Source of the DNA: Calditrichota bacterium
GTDB taxonomy: Bacteria; Electryoneota; RPQS01
NCBI GenBank assembly: GCA_020637445.1
Contig: JACJVZ010000001.1
Coordinates: 1,302,001-1,366,000 of the forward strand
Length of the DNA: 64,000 nucleotides
Direction of reading: 5' to 3'
The notes beneath the pieces are model-generated. The model had not been told where the DNA came from. It saw only the letters and a program-made list of their open reading frames with translations, and made no database searches. A program made the translations under genes and the position numbers. Below, in pieces: positions 51,101 to 62,713 of this stretch (the stretch's first letter is position 1; each line of letters begins with the position of its first letter).

Positions 51101-52434
51101 TGAATACCCAATCTGTGCAGCGTCGGCGCGCGGTTCAGAAGCACGGGATGGTCCTGAATGATCTCTTCGAGGATCGCCCACACTTCGTCGGTCTTGCGCT
51201 CGACCAATCGCTTGGCCGACTTGACCGTTTTTGCATATTCGTATTCAATGAGCTTGCGAATAATGAACGGCTTGAAGAGTTCAACCGCCATTTCTTTCGG
51301 CAAACCGCATTCATGCAATTTGAGTTCGGGACCGACGACGATCACCGAACGGCCGGAATAGTCGACACGCTTTCCGAGCAGGTTCTGACGGAAGCGGCCT
51401 TGCTTACCCTTCAGGTTGTCGGACAAGCTCTTCAGCGGTCGGTTGCCGTCCGAGCGCACAGCCACGGACTTGCGGCCATTGTCGAACAGAGAATCTACGG
51501 CTTCCTGCAGCATCCGCTTTTCGTTGCGCAAGATAACCTCAGGTGCGCGAATCTCGATCAATCGTTTGAGACGATTGTTGCGAATAATCACGCGGCGGTA
51601 GAGGTCGTTCAAGTCCGACGTGGCGAAGCGTCCGCCTTCCAGCGGCACCAACGGACGCAGGTCCGGCGGCACGACTGGAACGACCGACATCACCATCCAG
51701 TCAGGCTGGTTGAGCTTGCCGTTTTCCGCCTGCTTGAACGATTCGATCACGCGGAGTTTCTTGATCGCGTCGGCCTTGCGCTGCGCACTGGTCTCAACTT
51801 TGATCTGCGCGCGCAATTCGTTGGACAACTCATCGACGTTTTCCGTCGACAACAAATCACGAACCGCGTCACCGCCCATCTTGGCGATGAAACGCTCTTC
51901 CGGCGGCAACGCTTCCTGCGGACCGAGTGCCTGCAACACTTCGAGATACTCGTTTTCAGACAGCAAGTCCTTGCGGCGCAAATCCGCGCGGCCCGGCTGA
52001 ATCACGCAGTACGACTCGTAGTAGATCACCTGCTCGAGTTCGCGCGTACTCATGTTGAGCACGTACGAAATTTTCGACGGCAAACTGCGGAAGTACCAGA
52101 TGTGCACGACGGGCACGGCAAGCGAGATATGTCCCATGCGCTTGCGGCGGACGTCTTTCTTCGTGACTTCCACACCGCAGCGATCGCAGACGATTCCTTT
52201 GTAACGAATTCCGCGATACTTGCCGCAATGACATTCCCAGTCCTTGACGGGACCGAAGATTTTTTCGCAGAACAGACCGTCTTTTTCAGGTTTGTAGCTG
52301 CGGTAGTTGATCGTTTCAGGCTTGGTCACTTCACCGTGCGACCATGACAAAATCATGTCCGGCGAAGCGAGGCTGACAGAAATTTCGGAGTACCTGCGGG
52401 GTTCGTGCTCGGCTGCAGCAGCGAAATGCAGCAT
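48103..52434 (-). CDS. rpoC: RNA polymerase beta' subunit
   Basis: The protein has 1,443 residues with AAGGAG upstream of the ATG. The N-terminal zinc ribbon has CHCGKYRGIRYKGIVCDRCGVEV, the active-site magnesium loop is NADFDGDQM, and the second Cys cluster is in CESPRGICARCYG. VGEPGTQLTLRTFHIGGAA is the bridge/trigger-loop region. Downstream partner of rpoB, 91 bases apart. Confidence 0.98.
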   Translation of the reverse strand: MLHFAAAAEHEPRRYSEISVSLASPDMILSWSHGEVTKPETINYRSYKPEKDGLFCEKIFGPVKDWECHCGKYRGIRYKGIVCDRCGVEVTKKDVRRKRMGHISLAVPVVHIWYFRSLPSKISYVLNMSTRELEQVIYYESYCVIQPGRADLRRKDLLSENEYLEVLQALGPQEALPPEERFIAKMGGDAVRDLLSTENVDELSNELRAQIKVETSAQRKADAIKKLRVIESFKQAENGKLNQPDWMVMSVVPVVPPDLRPLVPLEGGRFATSDLNDLYRRVIIRNNRLKRLIEIRAPEVILRNEKRMLQEAVDSLFDNGRKSVAVRSDGNRPLKSLSDNLKGKQGRFRQNLLGKRVDYSGRSVIVVGPELKLHECGLPKEMAVELFKPFIIRKLIEYEYAKTVKSAKRLVERKTDEVWAILEEIIQDHPVLLNRAPTLHRLGIQAFQPLLIEGKAIRLHPLVCQAFNADFDGDQMAVHVPLSFEAQIEARLLMLAANNILHPANGRPITVPHQDMVLGLYYLTKRKLGEPFQGKVFANPAEVVSAQNDGRIGLHTVIFLRVGDRLIETTIGRVIFNQILPEGVKSRRYFNEMLAKKRIEEIIHYCVQAVGIADTSIFLDNLKKLGFASATSSGISIGLADIEIPPEKDRLIQAAYKKVDEVQGQYEDGIITDGERYNKIIDIWTHTSTDIAEVMFAKLRDSKDGFNSVFMMADSGARGSKEQIRQLAGMRGLMAKPQKSLTGQKGEIIESPITANFKEGLTVLEYFISTHGARKGLADTALKTADAGYLTRRLVDVAQDVIVREFDCGTLRGIQLEEVQEGEEVTEQLHERVMGRVLADDVFDPVSNEKILDANTLVREAEANLLAKAGITRLRIRSVLTCESPRGICARCYGINLATGRMVDMGEAVGVMAAQSVGEPGTQLTLRTFHIGGAASRDVSESQRIAKKPGRVVFENVDFIVREDGTRISIRRSGTIKLLDENNRQVARYKLPYGAYVYVDEGEVVKSGHLLFEWDPYADSILASKSGKLHFIDIKQDLTFHEDVDEATGMKHKVIVESRDRKMNPHILIIDAEGNRLANHVLPIGAHLLVEDGTEVKIGDPLAKMPRKSQAIRDITGGLPRVTELFEARKPKDPAIVTEIDGVVRFGGLKRGVRIVTVTSEDGSVSKNYAIPYGKHILVHDHDRVSAGEKITEGSVAPQDILAIQGPNRVQEYLAKEIQEVYRSQGVSINDKHIEVIVRQMLQKVRIDDPGDTRHLEGDHVDRIKFTRENEQLVTKVVVEEVGASSFKVGQILEKTEFNRANRALKADGAEPAKSRGAHPATYSPVLLGITQASLSTDSFISAASFQQTTSVLTDAAISNKVDSLSGLKENVILGHLIPAGTGLTKYSGLEIVRPQEEEEELARDFRIEMSELMQSLENRAGGLEEDMGQEAAEGTNPPVSQE

Positions 52435-52525
52435 GTGGGGCTCCTTATTCTTATGACCGCCTATGTGCGGTCGAAATTAACTAAACAAAAAAGAATCGGA
52501 CGAAACGGAAACGAACTCAGCGAAG

Positions 52526-56305
<3,780 letters not shown>

Positions 56306-56552
56306 GAAAGGCTCCCTTAGAATAACCGCAATGGATCTTGCAATGGTCTTGTCACGACTTCGTCAAACCCGTCCATTTCAACGAACTGGGCTGGTTTTCG
56401 AGAGTCGAACAAGGAAAAAACAGCTAAAAAGACACGTGCTTATTAAACGCAAATTGCCAAGTCTGACTTCTGCGCCTGCGCGGCGCGGAAGGGACTCGGC
56501 AACCCGAGGGAATTACTCGGGAAAGCGCGGCGAAAGCAAGCGGCAAACCGCC
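56306..56552 (-). other. rplL-rpoB spacer, possible attenuator
   Basis: A 247-base gap with no gene. On the minus strand CCCGAG and CTCGGG form a hairpin at 56503-56521, another GCGCC/GGCGC hairpin follows, and T-rich stretches (CTTTTTAGCTGTTTTTT) come later. I see no good promoter. In E. coli this gap holds an attenuator and an RNase III site; a similar role here is inference. Confidence 0.4.
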
Positions 56553-56924
<372 letters not shown>

Positions 56925-56981
56925 GGTTGTTCTCCGTTATGGTTTGTTAATTATTCTTGAAAAGAAAAATGGGAAACGGCA

Positions 56982-57527
56982 TTAACCTTCCTTCTTGATC
57001 GCAATTTGGTCGACGACCGACACGAAATCGCGCAAGACGGCGTTGATGACGTTGTAGAAGCCTTGAACCGGTCCAAAGATCGCGCCGACCAAACCGGACA
57101 GAGCCTGTTCGCGCGTCGGGAGATCCTTAATGGCGGCAAGTTCGGAGGCAGGCAGCACCTTGCCGTCAAAGATCACGCCCTTGACAACAAGCTTGTCGGT
57201 CGTGCCGACGAATTTATCGAGAATACGGGCTGGCGTCGCGCCGTCGTCGTAACCGATGGCGATGGCCGTTGGGCCTTCGAGATGCTTCAGAATTTCTTCA
57301 TAGCCTTTTTCCTTCAGCACCATACGGGAGAAGGTATTCTTGACGACCATGAAATCGACATTGTTCTGGAAGCACTCGCGGCGCAAGGCGGTCATTTGTT
57401 CGACCGACAGTCCGAGATTGTCCGTAAGATACACGCCCGACGCACGCTCCATTTTCTCGCGGAAGTCCGCGACAATGGCCGCCTTTTCGGGGCGAATCAC
57501 ACGGTTTTGAAGATCAGCTAATGACAT
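56982..57527 (-). CDS. rplJ: Ribosomal protein L10
   Basis: The protein has 181 residues: VADFREKMERASGVYLTDNLGLSVEQMTALR and NVDFMVVKNTFSRMVLKEKG. The C-terminal helix binds L7/L12 dimers. It lies between rplA and rplL, 57 bases before rplL. Confidence 0.95.
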   Translation of the reverse strand: MSLADLQNRVIRPEKAAIVADFREKMERASGVYLTDNLGLSVEQMTALRRECFQNNVDFMVVKNTFSRMVLKEKGYEEILKHLEGPTAIAIGYDDGATPARILDKFVGTTDKLVVKGVIFDGKVLPASELAAIKDLPTREQALSGLVGAIFGPVQGFYNVINAVLRDFVSVVDQIAIKKEG

Positions 57528-57546
57528 TGTTCCGTTCCTTTAGGGC

Positions 57547-58248
57547 TTAGTGAAGTTTGGCGCTCTCGACTTCGGAACGTTGAACCCGGATTCCCGGGCC
57601 CATCGTGCTCGTCAGGAACACGGACTTGACATATTGCCCTTTGGCCGTAGCGGGCTTATTGCGCATGATGTTTTTGAAGAACTCTTCGATGTTCTCATAA
57701 AGCTGCGCGTTGGTAAAACTGAGTCGGCCGACTCCGAGATGCAAAATGCCGTACTTGTCGACACGAAACTCGACCTTACCGCCTTTGACGTCGCGCACGG
57801 CGTTGCCAATGTTCGGGGTCACGGTTCCGGCCTTAGGGTTCGGCATCAATCCGCGCGGGCCCAAAATCTTACCGAGCTTACCGAGATCGGCCATAACCTC
57901 GGGCGTCGCCACGAGCACGTCGAAATCCGTCCAACCGCCCTTGATGCGCTCGAGCAAATCCTCGAAACCTGCATGGTCGGCGCCGGCTTCCTGCGCTTCG
58001 CTGATTTTGGTTTTCGTCACAGCCACGACACGCACCGTTTTACCGGTCCCGTGCGGCAGCACGACGGTTCCGCGAACAATCTGATCGGCCTTCTTGGGAT
58101 CGACTCCCAAGCGCACGGCGACTTCAACCGTTTCGTTGAACTTCGCGTGCGAAGTGCTCTTGAGCGAGTTAATCGCGTCCGACAGAGGCATTTCGGTATT
58201 GCGATTGACGTGCTCGCGATTCTTCTTTACGCGTTTTGAATAGGGCAA
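57547..58248 (-). CDS. rplA: Ribosomal protein L1
   Basis: The protein has 233 residues from TTG 58248, chosen because AAGGAG is 5 bases upstream and this gives the usual length; an ATG twelve codons earlier has no such site. Core: FNETVEVAVRLGVDPKKADQ, RGTVVLPHGTGKTVRVVAV and LGPRGLMPNPKAGTVT. L1 stalk; represses the L11 operon in E. coli. Confidence 0.95.
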   Translation of the reverse strand: MPYSKRVKKNREHVNRNTEMPLSDAINSLKSTSHAKFNETVEVAVRLGVDPKKADQIVRGTVVLPHGTGKTVRVVAVTKTKISEAQEAGADHAGFEDLLERIKGGWTDFDVLVATPEVMADLGKLGKILGPRGLMPNPKAGTVTPNIGNAVRDVKGGKVEFRVDKYGILHLGVGRLSFTNAQLYENIEEFFKNIMRNKPATAKGQYVKSVFLTSTMGPGIRVQRSEVESAKLH

Positions 58249-58309
58249 ATTTGCTCCTTGGTGGTTCTTTCGTGCGGCGTCCACACTCCCACCCGTTTAT
58301 GAAAAGGTA

Positions 58310-58735
58310 CTATTGTCCGACGTTGACGCCCATGGAGCGGCAAGTGCCTTCGACCATCCTCATGGCCATTTCCACGGTGTTGGCGTTCAAATCTTTCATC
58401 TTGATTTCGGCGATTTCGCGGATAGCAGCTTGCGTAATCGTGCCAATCTTGTTTCGATTGGGTTCGCCCGAGCCTTTGTCCAGCTTGATCGCTTTTTTAA
58501 TCAAAATCGCCGCGGGAGGAGTCTTCGTGACAAAGCTGAAGCTCTTGTCCTTGTACACCGTGATGACGACTGGAATAATCATTCCCTTGTCTTTTTCGGT
58601 GCGGGCGTTGAACTGCTTGCAGAAGTCCATGATGTTGACCTGCTTCTGACCCAGAGCAGGACCAATCGGCGGAGCCGGCGTCGCGGCACCCGCGGGAATC
58701 TGCAAACGGATGAATCCGGTAATTTGTTTTGCCAT
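58310..58735 (-). CDS. rplK: Ribosomal protein L11
   Basis: The protein has 141 residues: IRLQIPAGAATPAPPIGPALGQKQVNIMDFCKQFN (two adjacent motifs) and IKMKDLNANTVEMAMRMVEGTCRSMGV. Base of the GTPase stalk, target of thiopeptides. It is separated from nusG by a palindromic repeat. Confidence 0.97.
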   Translation of the reverse strand: MAKQITGFIRLQIPAGAATPAPPIGPALGQKQVNIMDFCKQFNARTEKDKGMIIPVVITVYKDKSFSFVTKTPPAAILIKKAIKLDKGSGEPNRNKIGTITQAAIREIAEIKMKDLNANTVEMAMRMVEGTCRSMGVNVGQ

Positions 58736-58773
58736 GATGTATCTCGAATTCGAAAAAAAATTACTTCTGATAT

Positions 58774-58840
58774 GTCATTCTGAAGCCCTCTGTGGGCTGA
58801 AGAACCCTTCTGAGAGTTCCTTCACTACGTTCAGGATGAC
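58774..58840. repeat. REP-like palindromic element between nusG and rplK
   Basis: 67 bases with ends GTCATTCTGAA and TTCAGGATGAC, which pair with one G-T pair. Inside is an AGCCC/GGGCT hairpin. Elements with the GTCATTCTGA...TTCA.GATGAC layout and a CACTACG stretch are widespread extragenic repeats in many phyla. It lies inside the 136-base nusG-rplK gap. Confidence 0.75.
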
Positions 58841-58871
58841 GACCGCACATTTAGGATGTCAGCGCGCCAAA

Positions 58872-59447
58872 CTAACTGGTTCCCAGCTCGGTCGAAATCT
58901 GCAGGAAGTCCAATTCAATCGGAGTGGATCGTCCGAAGATAGAGACCATCACCTTGACCTTGCGCTTCGGCATATTGATTTCGCGCACGATGCCGGTGAA
59001 ATCTTTGAACGGTCCGTCAATCACTTTGATCGTGTCGTTCACTTCAAACGGCAGCTCGATCAATTCCATTTCTCCGGCCTTGTCCTGCTGTCCCAAAATG
59101 CGGTCGACTTCGTGACGACGCAGCGGAACGGGACGGTTTTTCGGACCGACGAAGTTGATGACTTGCGGAGTGTTGAGGATCAAGTGCTCGGTGGTTTTGT
59201 TGAGAATCATCTCCACGAGCATATAACCCGGAAAGAACGTGCGCGTCTTGGCTTTTTTCTTGCCGTCGCGCATTTCAATCACGTCTTCCTTTGGAATCAG
59301 GACCTGCGTGATCTGATCGGCAATCCCCAACCGCTTGGATTCTTCCTCCAAGAAAGTCTTGATTTTTTCTTCCTGTCCGGTAAAGACGTGGATGACATAC
59401 CATCCTAATTCGCCTTCGCGGATCGGTGCATCGGTTGGATGAAGCAT
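58872..59447 (-). CDS. nusG: Transcription elongation/antitermination factor NusG
   Basis: The protein has 191 residues. NGN domain with WYVIHVFTGQEEKIK and FFPGYMLVEM. KOW domain GPFKDFTGIVREINMPKRKVKVMVSIFGRSTPIELDF, given in adjacent parts. It links RNA polymerase to ribosome (S10) or Rho. It is separated from secE by a methyltransferase gene. Confidence 0.96.
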   Translation of the reverse strand: MLHPTDAPIREGELGWYVIHVFTGQEEKIKTFLEEESKRLGIADQITQVLIPKEDVIEMRDGKKKAKTRTFFPGYMLVEMILNKTTEHLILNTPQVINFVGPKNRPVPLRRHEVDRILGQQDKAGEMELIELPFEVNDTIKVIDGPFKDFTGIVREINMPKRKVKVMVSIFGRSTPIELDFLQISTELGTS

Positions 59448-59462
59448 TTAGCTAAAGACTAC

Positions 59463-60368
59463 TCACAATGAACGATTGATTCCAATATACAACTCAGACG
59501 AACCGGGCCCTCCGAGCAGACCGCTGGTGTAGCTGAGCATCCCCCTGTACGCGCCGCGCACAAGACCTAAGGTCGAACGCGGTTCTGACAAAATACTGTG
59601 GTAAAACGCGTCAAACGCCACGGCTCCCAGACTTCTCGGATCGAATCCAGCGCGAATCAAAAGATCCAGCATGACCGGCGGTTCGAAGTGATAAAGATGT
59701 CTCGGAGTGTCCCACGCGACCCATTTGTCACCGTAGGCTTTCGCGTCAAGGGACAGCGGATTGGGGACTGCGACTGCAATTTTGCCGCGCGGGGAGAGCA
59801 ACTTCCTTGCAATCTCAAGCGTTTCGCGCAGCTTGTGAACGTGTTCCATTACGTGCCAGAACGTAATCAGTTTGTACGGTCCGGCGTGCGTGGGAACAGA
59901 ATCGATTCCGCCTGTCCAGATTCTCAACCCGTACTTGTCGCGGGCATACTGCGCGGCCTTTTCACTCGGCTCGCAGCCATCCGCTTCAAAACCGCGTCGT
60001 TTCAATTCAACAATAAACTCACCCGTCGCGCAGCCTACGTCGAGACATTTATCGGCGGGTTTCAGACCTTCAGTGACTCGCGCTGCTTTGCGGCGAATCG
60101 ACAATGGACGAAACTTTTGATATAACTTCGTCGACGTCGATTGCGGGCCGCCTTCCGTGGATCCAAATGGATCGTATTCGGCGGTGTCATAGAACGCACC
60201 AATCGACTTTTCGTCGGGCCGCGGGTTGAGATAGATCAATTTGCACATTTGACACCGCACCAACGAATAAGTGCGGTCGCCAAGCACACGAAACCTGTCT
60301 TCGACAATTCTTTCCGGCTTGTATTCGGCGCAAGAACAGACCGGGCAAGGAATAGTCTCGAAATTCAC
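59463..60368 (-). CDS. Class I SAM-dependent methyltransferase with N-terminal zinc ribbon
   Basis: The protein has 301 residues from GTG 60368, 10 bases after the secE stop; the frame is open to an ATG at 60440, which would overlap secE by 62 bases. N-terminal Cys pairs CPVCSC and CQMC form a ribbon. The Methyltransf_23-like core has KCLDVGCATGEFIVELKRRGFEADGCEPS (motif I, in adjacent parts) and ITFWHVMEHVHKLRETLE. C-terminal part unknown. Proteins of this type often act on sugars or lipids in envelope pathways, so the place between secE and nusG is odd. No good ribosome site is visible. Confidence 0.8.
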   Translation of the reverse strand: MNFETIPCPVCSCAEYKPERIVEDRFRVLGDRTYSLVRCQMCKLIYLNPRPDEKSIGAFYDTAEYDPFGSTEGGPQSTSTKLYQKFRPLSIRRKAARVTEGLKPADKCLDVGCATGEFIVELKRRGFEADGCEPSEKAAQYARDKYGLRIWTGGIDSVPTHAGPYKLITFWHVMEHVHKLRETLEIARKLLSPRGKIAVAVPNPLSLDAKAYGDKWVAWDTPRHLYHFEPPVMLDLLIRAGFDPRSLGAVAFDAFYHSILSEPRSTLGLVRGAYRGMLSYTSGLLGGPGSSELYIGINRSL

Positions 60369-60378
60369 GCGCGGGAAA

Positions 60379-60561
60379 CTACAGCAGTTGCTGCAGACCC
60401 AAGCTGAGGAGACGGTCCACCGCAAAGACGGCGACGCCAAACAACAGCGTCAAACCCAGCACGATCCACGTGCTTTCGATCACTTCAGGCCGGGAAGGCC
60501 ACGTGACCTTTGTCATTTCCGAGCGGACGTCGGAGAAGTAGTTTACGATCTTATTGAACAT
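60379..60561 (-). CDS. secE: Protein translocase subunit SecE
   Basis: The protein has 60 residues: SDVRSEMTKVTWPSRPEVIESTWIVLG, one membrane span (IVLGLTLLFGVAVFAVDRLL). Short single-span form. It lies 31 bases after tRNA-Trp and clamps SecY. Confidence 0.95.
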   Translation of the reverse strand: MFNKIVNYFSDVRSEMTKVTWPSRPEVIESTWIVLGLTLLFGVAVFAVDRLLSLGLQQLL

Positions 60562-60592
60562 AATTTTGTATCTGGAGAGGAGGTCCTCAGTC

Positions 60593-60668
60593 TGGCACGG
60601 CAGGAGGGACTCGAACCCCCAACAACCGGTTTTGGAGACCGGGACTCTACCAATTGAGCTACTGCCGT
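60593..60668 (-). tRNA. tRNA-Trp (CCA)
   Basis: 76 bases including an encoded CCA end. Acceptor ACGGCAG pairs fully with CTGCCGT, discriminator G. Anticodon stem CCGGT/ACCGG holds loop CTCCAAA with anticodon CCA. Confidence 0.96.
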
Positions 60669-60718
60669 ATTTTTGCTGCCGCCGCGACTCTTCGGAGCGG
60701 CAGCTAAAAGGAACAGAA

Positions 60719-60747
60719 GGCCGGGGCTATCAAAACCAGCCCCGGCC
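60719..60747 (-). terminator. Strong hairpin after tuf, attenuator or processing site
   Basis: GGCCGGGGCT and AGCCCCGGCC pair over 10 bp around 9 bases. On the minus strand it is followed by TTCTGTTCCTTTT, a poor T run, so part of the transcription may continue into tRNA-Trp and secE. A second 7-bp hairpin (GCTGCCG/CGGCAGC) lies at 60675-60704. Confidence 0.55.
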
Positions 60748-60765
60748 CGTCGGTCTGTCGTATAC

Positions 60766-61956
60766 TTACTCGATGATCTTGGTCACACGACCCGCGCCGA
60801 CGGTCTTGCCGCCTTCACGGATAGCGAAACGCAGACCTTCGTCCATAGCGATGTCCGTGATCAACTCGACGGTGATCGTCGTGTTGTCGCCGGGCATGAT
60901 CATTTCCGTGCCTTCGGCGAGCACGATTGCACCCGTCACGTCGGTGGTACGGAAGAAGAACTGCGGACGGTAGTTGTTGAAGAACGGAGTGTGACGGCCG
61001 CCTTCGTCTTTCGAAAGCACGTACACCTGAGCTTCGAACTTCTTATGCGGCTTGATCGAGCCGGTCTTGCAAAGCACCATACCACGCTCGAGTTCGTCCT
61101 TTTCAACACCACGCAGAAGCAAACCTGCGTTGTCGCCCGCGAAACCTTCGTCCAGCAGTTTGCGGAACATTTCGACGCCCGTGACGACGGTCTTTTTGTG
61201 CTGTCCCATACCGACGATTTCGACTTCTTCGCCGACTTTGATCTTGCCGCGCTCGATACGACCCGTACCCACGGTACCACGGCCGGTGATCGAGAACACG
61301 TCTTCGATCGGCATCAGGAACGGCTTGTCCAGCGCGCGTTCCGGTTCCGGAATGAAGCTGTCCACGGCTTCCATCAAGTCGGTGATACACTTCGTCTTTT
61401 CCGGATCAGTCATGTTCGACAAAGCGTCGAGTGCGCTGCCGCGAATCACGGGGCAAGTATCGCCGGGGAATTCGTAGGAAGAAAGCAATTCGCGAACTTC
61501 GAGTTCAACGAGGTCGAGCAATTCGGGATCGTCGACTTGGTCGCACTTGTTCAGGAACACGACCAAAGCGGGCACGTTCACCTGGCGGGCCAGCAGCACG
61601 TGTTCACGCGTCTGCGGCATGGGGCCGTCGGCGGCGGACACGACGAGGATTGCGCCGTCCATCTGGGCGGCACCGGTGACCATGTTCTTGATGTAGTCAG
61701 CGTGGCCCGGGCAGTCGACGTGAGCGTAGTGACGCTTTTCGGTTTCGTACTCAGCGTGGTGGACGTTGATCGTAACGCCGCGCTCTTTTTCTTCGGGGGC
61801 GTTGTCGATTTCGTCGTAGTTACGTGCTTGGGCCAGACCCTTGGCGGCGAGCACCTGGGTGATGGCGGCAGTGAGAGTGGTCTTGCCATGGTCAACGTGA
61901 CCGATGGTACCGATGTTCACATGCGGTTTAGTACGTTCAAATTTGGCTTTAGCCAT
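60766..61956 (-). CDS. tuf: Elongation factor Tu
   Basis: The protein has 396 residues. G1 GHVDHGKTTLTAAI, switch I with RGVTINVHHAEYET, G3 DCPGHADYIKNM, G4 NKCDQVDD. AAGGAGG lies 10 bases before the ATG. It brings aminoacyl-tRNA to the ribosome. The only tuf in the window; it sits with tRNA genes, as tufB does in E. coli. Confidence 0.98.
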   Translation of the reverse strand: MAKAKFERTKPHVNIGTIGHVDHGKTTLTAAITQVLAAKGLAQARNYDEIDNAPEEKERGVTINVHHAEYETEKRHYAHVDCPGHADYIKNMVTGAAQMDGAILVVSAADGPMPQTREHVLLARQVNVPALVVFLNKCDQVDDPELLDLVELEVRELLSSYEFPGDTCPVIRGSALDALSNMTDPEKTKCITDLMEAVDSFIPEPERALDKPFLMPIEDVFSITGRGTVGTGRIERGKIKVGEEVEIVGMGQHKKTVVTGVEMFRKLLDEGFAGDNAGLLLRGVEKDELERGMVLCKTGSIKPHKKFEAQVYVLSKDEGGRHTPFFNNYRPQFFFRTTDVTGAIVLAEGTEMIMPGDNTTITVELITDIAMDEGLRFAIREGGKTVGAGRVTKIIE

Positions 61957-61984
61957 TGCCGGACAACCTCCTTAGGGGTTCAGC

Positions 61985-62011
61985 ATTATATGATAATTGT
62001 GATTGTGTCAA
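61985..62011 (-). promoter_or_regulatory. Candidate promoter of tuf between tRNA-Thr and tuf
   Basis: The minus strand has TTGACA, 15 bases and TATAAT (or TTTGAC with 16). A second entry point after the tRNA promoter at 62607-62635. Confidence 0.6.
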
Positions 62012-62035
62012 AGGGACTGCCAGCGAAGGCAGCGG

Positions 62036-62108
<73 letters not shown>

Positions 62109-62114
62109 GGGGCA

Positions 62115-62190
62115 GAAAATAGAAAATGGAAAATTCAAAATAGAAAAATCTCTGCTCTTTTCTATTTGCTATTTTCTATTTGCCATTTTC
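62115..62190. repeat. AT-rich imperfect inverted repeat between two tRNA genes
   Basis: Two 33-base arms (62115-62147 and 62158-62190) made of GAAAATAGAAAATGG-type units pair with about six mismatches around a 10-base loop. It fills the gap between tRNA-Gly and tRNA-Thr and would fold as a long hairpin in the precursor RNA. Confidence 0.7.
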
Positions 62191-62196
62191 ACGCGG

Positions 62197-62269
62197 AGCG
62201 GGCGACGAGACTCGAACCCGCGACCCTCAGCTTGGAAGGCTGATGCTCTACCAACTGAGCTACGCCCGC
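62197..62269 (-). tRNA. tRNA-Gly (TCC)
   Basis: 73 bases. Acceptor GCGGGCG/CGCCCGC, discriminator T, no encoded CCA. Anticodon stem TCAGC/GCTGA with loop CTTCCAA. Confidence 0.95.
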
Positions 62270-62381
62270 ATACGAAAACAAATGAAGAAACAGCCTAAAA
62301 AGGGTGCACGCCTCTCGGGCGACCACTTCTAAGGCCACTAAGAACAAAGACTAACGATGTAATCTTCGGGGGAATACCCGG

Positions 62382-62464
62382 TGGTGGCAGATGGATTCGA
62401 ACCACCGTAGGCGTCTGCCAGCAGATTTACAGTCTGCCCCCTTTAGCCACTCGGGCATGCCACC
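62382..62464 (-). tRNA. tRNA-Tyr (GTA)
   Basis: 83 bases with a long variable arm (class II). Acceptor GGTGGCA/TGCCACC, discriminator A, no encoded CCA. Anticodon stem GCAGA/TCTGC with loop CTGTAAA. Confidence 0.95.
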
Positions 62465-62503
62465 AGGAGTTAGTCGGGAAAAATCAGAACTCAGTTGTAG
62501 TAG

Positions 62504-62576
62504 AGCTGGCGACAGGACTTGAACCCGCAACCGGTTGATTACAAATCAACTGCTCTACCAGTTGAGCTACGCCAGC
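62504..62576 (-). tRNA. tRNA-Thr (TGT)
   Basis: 73 bases. Acceptor GCTGGCG/CGCCAGC, discriminator T, no encoded CCA (next CTA). Anticodon stem GTTGA/TCAAC with loop TTTGTAA. First gene of the tRNA-tuf transcript. Confidence 0.95.
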
Positions 62577-62606
62577 AGTTGGGTACCGCCGAAAACCGCA
62601 GACCCA

Positions 62607-62635
62607 AAGTTAAGAACTTGTGAAATGGCTGTCAA
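62607..62635 (-). promoter_or_regulatory. Sigma70-type promoter of the tRNA-tuf-secE operon
   Basis: The minus strand has TTGACA, 17 bases and TAACTT. Start is near 62600, 24 bases before tRNA-Thr(TGT). A G-rich stretch (TTTGGGTCTGCGG) follows the -10 box. Confidence 0.82.
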
Positions 62636-62713
62636 GCGGCCTGCTGGCGATTTTAGGGGTGAAATAGCGGTTTTTTCGGGGTTTTGCCTCTCAAGTCGGA
62701 CCGGACGCCTCTC

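Noticed and set aside
50611..52347. Long plus-strand open frame of about 578 codons opposite rpoC
   Set aside because: Antisense shadow of rpoC, which is certain; the product has no recognisable motif.
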